From Chloroflexota bacterium (GTDB taxonomy: Bacteria; Chloroflexota; Chloroflexia; Chloroflexales; Herpetosiphonaceae), in NCBI GenBank assembly GCA_020161265.1, contig JAIUOC010000005.1, positions 372,001 to 436,000 of the forward strand: a stretch of DNA of 64,000 nucleotides, in the 5' to 3' direction. Below are positions 62,673 through 64,000 of this stretch, piece by piece. A program made the position numbers and the translations under genes. How positions within the stretch are numbered: position 1 is the first letter of the stretch; each line of letters starts with the position of its first letter. The notes below the pieces were generated by a model. It ran no database searches. It was not told the origin of the DNA and saw nothing but the letters and a program-made list of their open reading frames with translations.

Positions 62673-62752
62673 CGTTAACTCCAGTTTGTAAAAAACATTC
62701 TAGAGCTATGACGATTGAGTTGGCTGTAATGTGACATGCAAGCTATTCGATT

Positions 62753-63904
62753 TTAGCCATCTTTTTTGGATTGATAAGCAGTTGGATTGGCGTTGACCAC
62801 CCGTTCGCGAAAATCGGCAGCAGTAGCCTGAATTTGGGTTTGCCAAGCGTTGGGATTGCGGCGCAATTTGCGGCGTTGCCAACGATTTGCCAAAACAACC
62901 AACGGAACTAGTAGGCTAATCCATGAGCGTTTGATCCCCAGTTGCTGCGAAAGTTGGCGGCCATGAAAATGGTGAGTTAGCGCGGTTACCAAAGCAAACG
63001 AAAATTTGAACGAACGCTTAATCAACGGCTGAACCAATTCGCTGACGGCTTGGATCATAGCGGCGGTCAAGCGGCGAGAGTTGGCATTAGGCGGCTGCAT
63101 ACTACCATCAACCCATTCCAACAAGCGGGCTGCCGAAGCTTGATCGACCACATGCTGGTAAATACTGGGGTCGATTCCCAGCAAATAGCCAATATATCGC
63201 CAAAGATGATACAAATCGCTCAATTCAGCAGCAGTGAAATCGATACCAAAACGCGCCAGCGCGGTAAACGGTACGTAGGTAAAATCGAGCCACGTCCGAA
63301 CCATCTCCAATTGATTGATCGGCAAGCCAGTTTTGGTTTGATCCCAGCCGCGTTTGAGCATGACGCTACGAATTTGGGCATGCAACAAGCGCACTTGCAA
63401 ACTATGCACATAGCCCAAGCCGCCGCGTTGCAGCTGTTGTGGAATGGCAATCGCCATGCCCCATGTGCCAGTTTCGATGATGCGTTTGGTTGCCATATGC
63501 TCAAGATCGCCAGTTTGCACCAAAAGATCGGCAATTGTCGGAGCACTGTAGGTATGCACCAACGAACCTGGGCCAAGCGCCAAGGTTAGCCAAAGCACGC
63601 CGATCGAGCAATAGGCTTGTGCTCCGCGTTCAAGTCGTGCAGGCTCAACCCAAGTGGGCAACGTTTCGGCAGCGGCAACAAAGGCGCGAATTGCCGGAAA
63701 ATCACCCTCAATCTGAGCCAGCCCTTCAACCAAGCCCGTTTGTAGCGCTTGGCGGGCAGGCCGCCCATATTGAGCAAATTCAGCAATCACTGCATCGGCT
63801 AATGGATCACCCTGATAGGTGGCATGGACGAGTTGTTCGAAGCTGGCTTGACCAAAGGTTGCTTGAAGTTTGGAATGGTTGATAACACTCGCAGGGGCTT
63901 GCAT
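62753..63904 (-). CDS. MpaB-like oxygenase (DUF2236)
   Basis: A 383-residue protein of the DUF2236 family, which includes the latex-clearing oxygenase Lcp and MpaB. The helical core contains conserved VHSLQVRLLHAQIRSVML and FTYVPFTALARFG regions, with His residues that could bind haem. There is no signal peptide. AGAGGT lies before the ATG. Eighty bases separate it from the FAD oxidoreductase downstream, so these may form an operon. Confidence 0.8.
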   Translation of the reverse strand: MQAPASVINHSKLQATFGQASFEQLVHATYQGDPLADAVIAEFAQYGRPARQALQTGLVEGLAQIEGDFPAIRAFVAAAETLPTWVEPARLERGAQAYCSIGVLWLTLALGPGSLVHTYSAPTIADLLVQTGDLEHMATKRIIETGTWGMAIAIPQQLQRGGLGYVHSLQVRLLHAQIRSVMLKRGWDQTKTGLPINQLEMVRTWLDFTYVPFTALARFGIDFTAAELSDLYHLWRYIGYLLGIDPSIYQHVVDQASAARLLEWVDGSMQPPNANSRRLTAAMIQAVSELVQPLIKRSFKFSFALVTALTHHFHGRQLSQQLGIKRSWISLLVPLVVLANRWQRRKLRRNPNAWQTQIQATAADFRERVVNANPTAYQSKKDG

Positions 63905-63920
63905 GAACGACCTCTTGGCT

Positions 63921-63959
63921 AAAAATCAAAAAGCACGTACTGGCAAACCAGCACGTGCT
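63921..63959 (-). terminator. Terminator of a gene entering from the right edge
   Basis: AGCACGT-A-CTGG and CCAG-C-ACGTGCT form a stem with loop CAAA, followed on minus by TTTTTGATTTTT. It is downstream of a minus-strand gene that lies mostly outside the window. Confidence 0.8.
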
Positions 63960-63971
63960 CAATAGTAAAGC

Positions 63972-64000
63972 CTATTTCAATTCGCGTGACGAGAAGCCCA
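63972..64000 (-). CDS. 3' tip of a minus-strand gene (partial)
   Basis: Nine codons ending GFSSRELK then TAG, 12 bases before the terminator. Frame and gene cannot be confirmed from this little sequence; another frame is open into the hairpin. Confidence 0.35.

Overview
The window is about 64 kb of a chromosome that reads like a Herpetosiphon-type member of the Chloroflexota. This rests on gene content and style: mid GC, MglA-like and PLL-lectin-type genes, many one-domain envelope proteins, and intergenic blocks built from 9-nt GAAGGACAC-type repeats. It is recognition, not a database result. There is no phage, transposase, CRISPR array or plasmid replication gene. The region looks like core chromosome with accessory pockets.

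Layout. 1-9 kb: 3' end of hflX, a single-domain response regulator, a glycosidase-like secreted protein, miaB with a CPBP protease, a TPR protein, an alpha/beta hydrolase and nadK. 9-19 kb: a YyaL-type thioredoxin-domain protein, a DUF6483-like protein, a Gfo/Idh/MocA oxidoreductase, a minus-strand set (threonine aldolase; a metal-ligand-deficient M24 protein; galT), then SIMPL, OsmC and TolB-like proteins. 19-25.4 kb (minus): queA and an ssuE-A-D-C-B alkanesulfonate operon. 25.6-31 kb: two UPF0104-type flippase-like proteins, a lipoprotein and an FAD oxidoreductase. 31-39 kb: metG behind a leader ORF and terminator, a histidine kinase/response regulator pair, and a run of two AI-2E transporters, a YihY protein and a Pro-rich protein.

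39-46 kb is the most unusual part. It holds an MglA-like GTPase with an altered P-loop, a leucine-rich-repeat protein, a zinc-ribbon/SDR fusion, and a 176-bp tandem array of alternating tRNA and tRNA-like genes. A YbaK-type aminoacyl-tRNA deacylase is divergent from the array. A DEDDh exonuclease-WYL fusion, a RhiA-like protein and tRNA-Glu follow. 46-64 kb: a metallophosphoesterase, a candidate pyrimidine-rich small RNA, a RuvC-fold protein, a PLL-type beta-propeller, a TMEM175-type channel, a Cache/HAMP/STAS sensor, a GT87-like mannosyltransferase, a cupin, a double-GNAT protein behind a terminator-bearing leader, an M20 peptidase, an ECF41-type sigma factor coupled to an FAD oxidoreductase, and an MpaB-like oxygenase.

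Genes that plainly work together are the ssu operon (uptake, desulfonation and reduced-flavin supply), the kinase/regulator pair, the miaB-CPBP pair, the flippase/FAD-oxidoreductase pair and the sigma/oxidoreductase pair. Many intergenic regions are foldback mosaics of four short repeat families. These often begin at a stop codon and sometimes supply it.

The candidates for something undescribed are the tRNA-like array with its neighbouring deacylase, the 62-nt CU-rich RNA, the metG and GNAT leaders, and the foldback mosaic.
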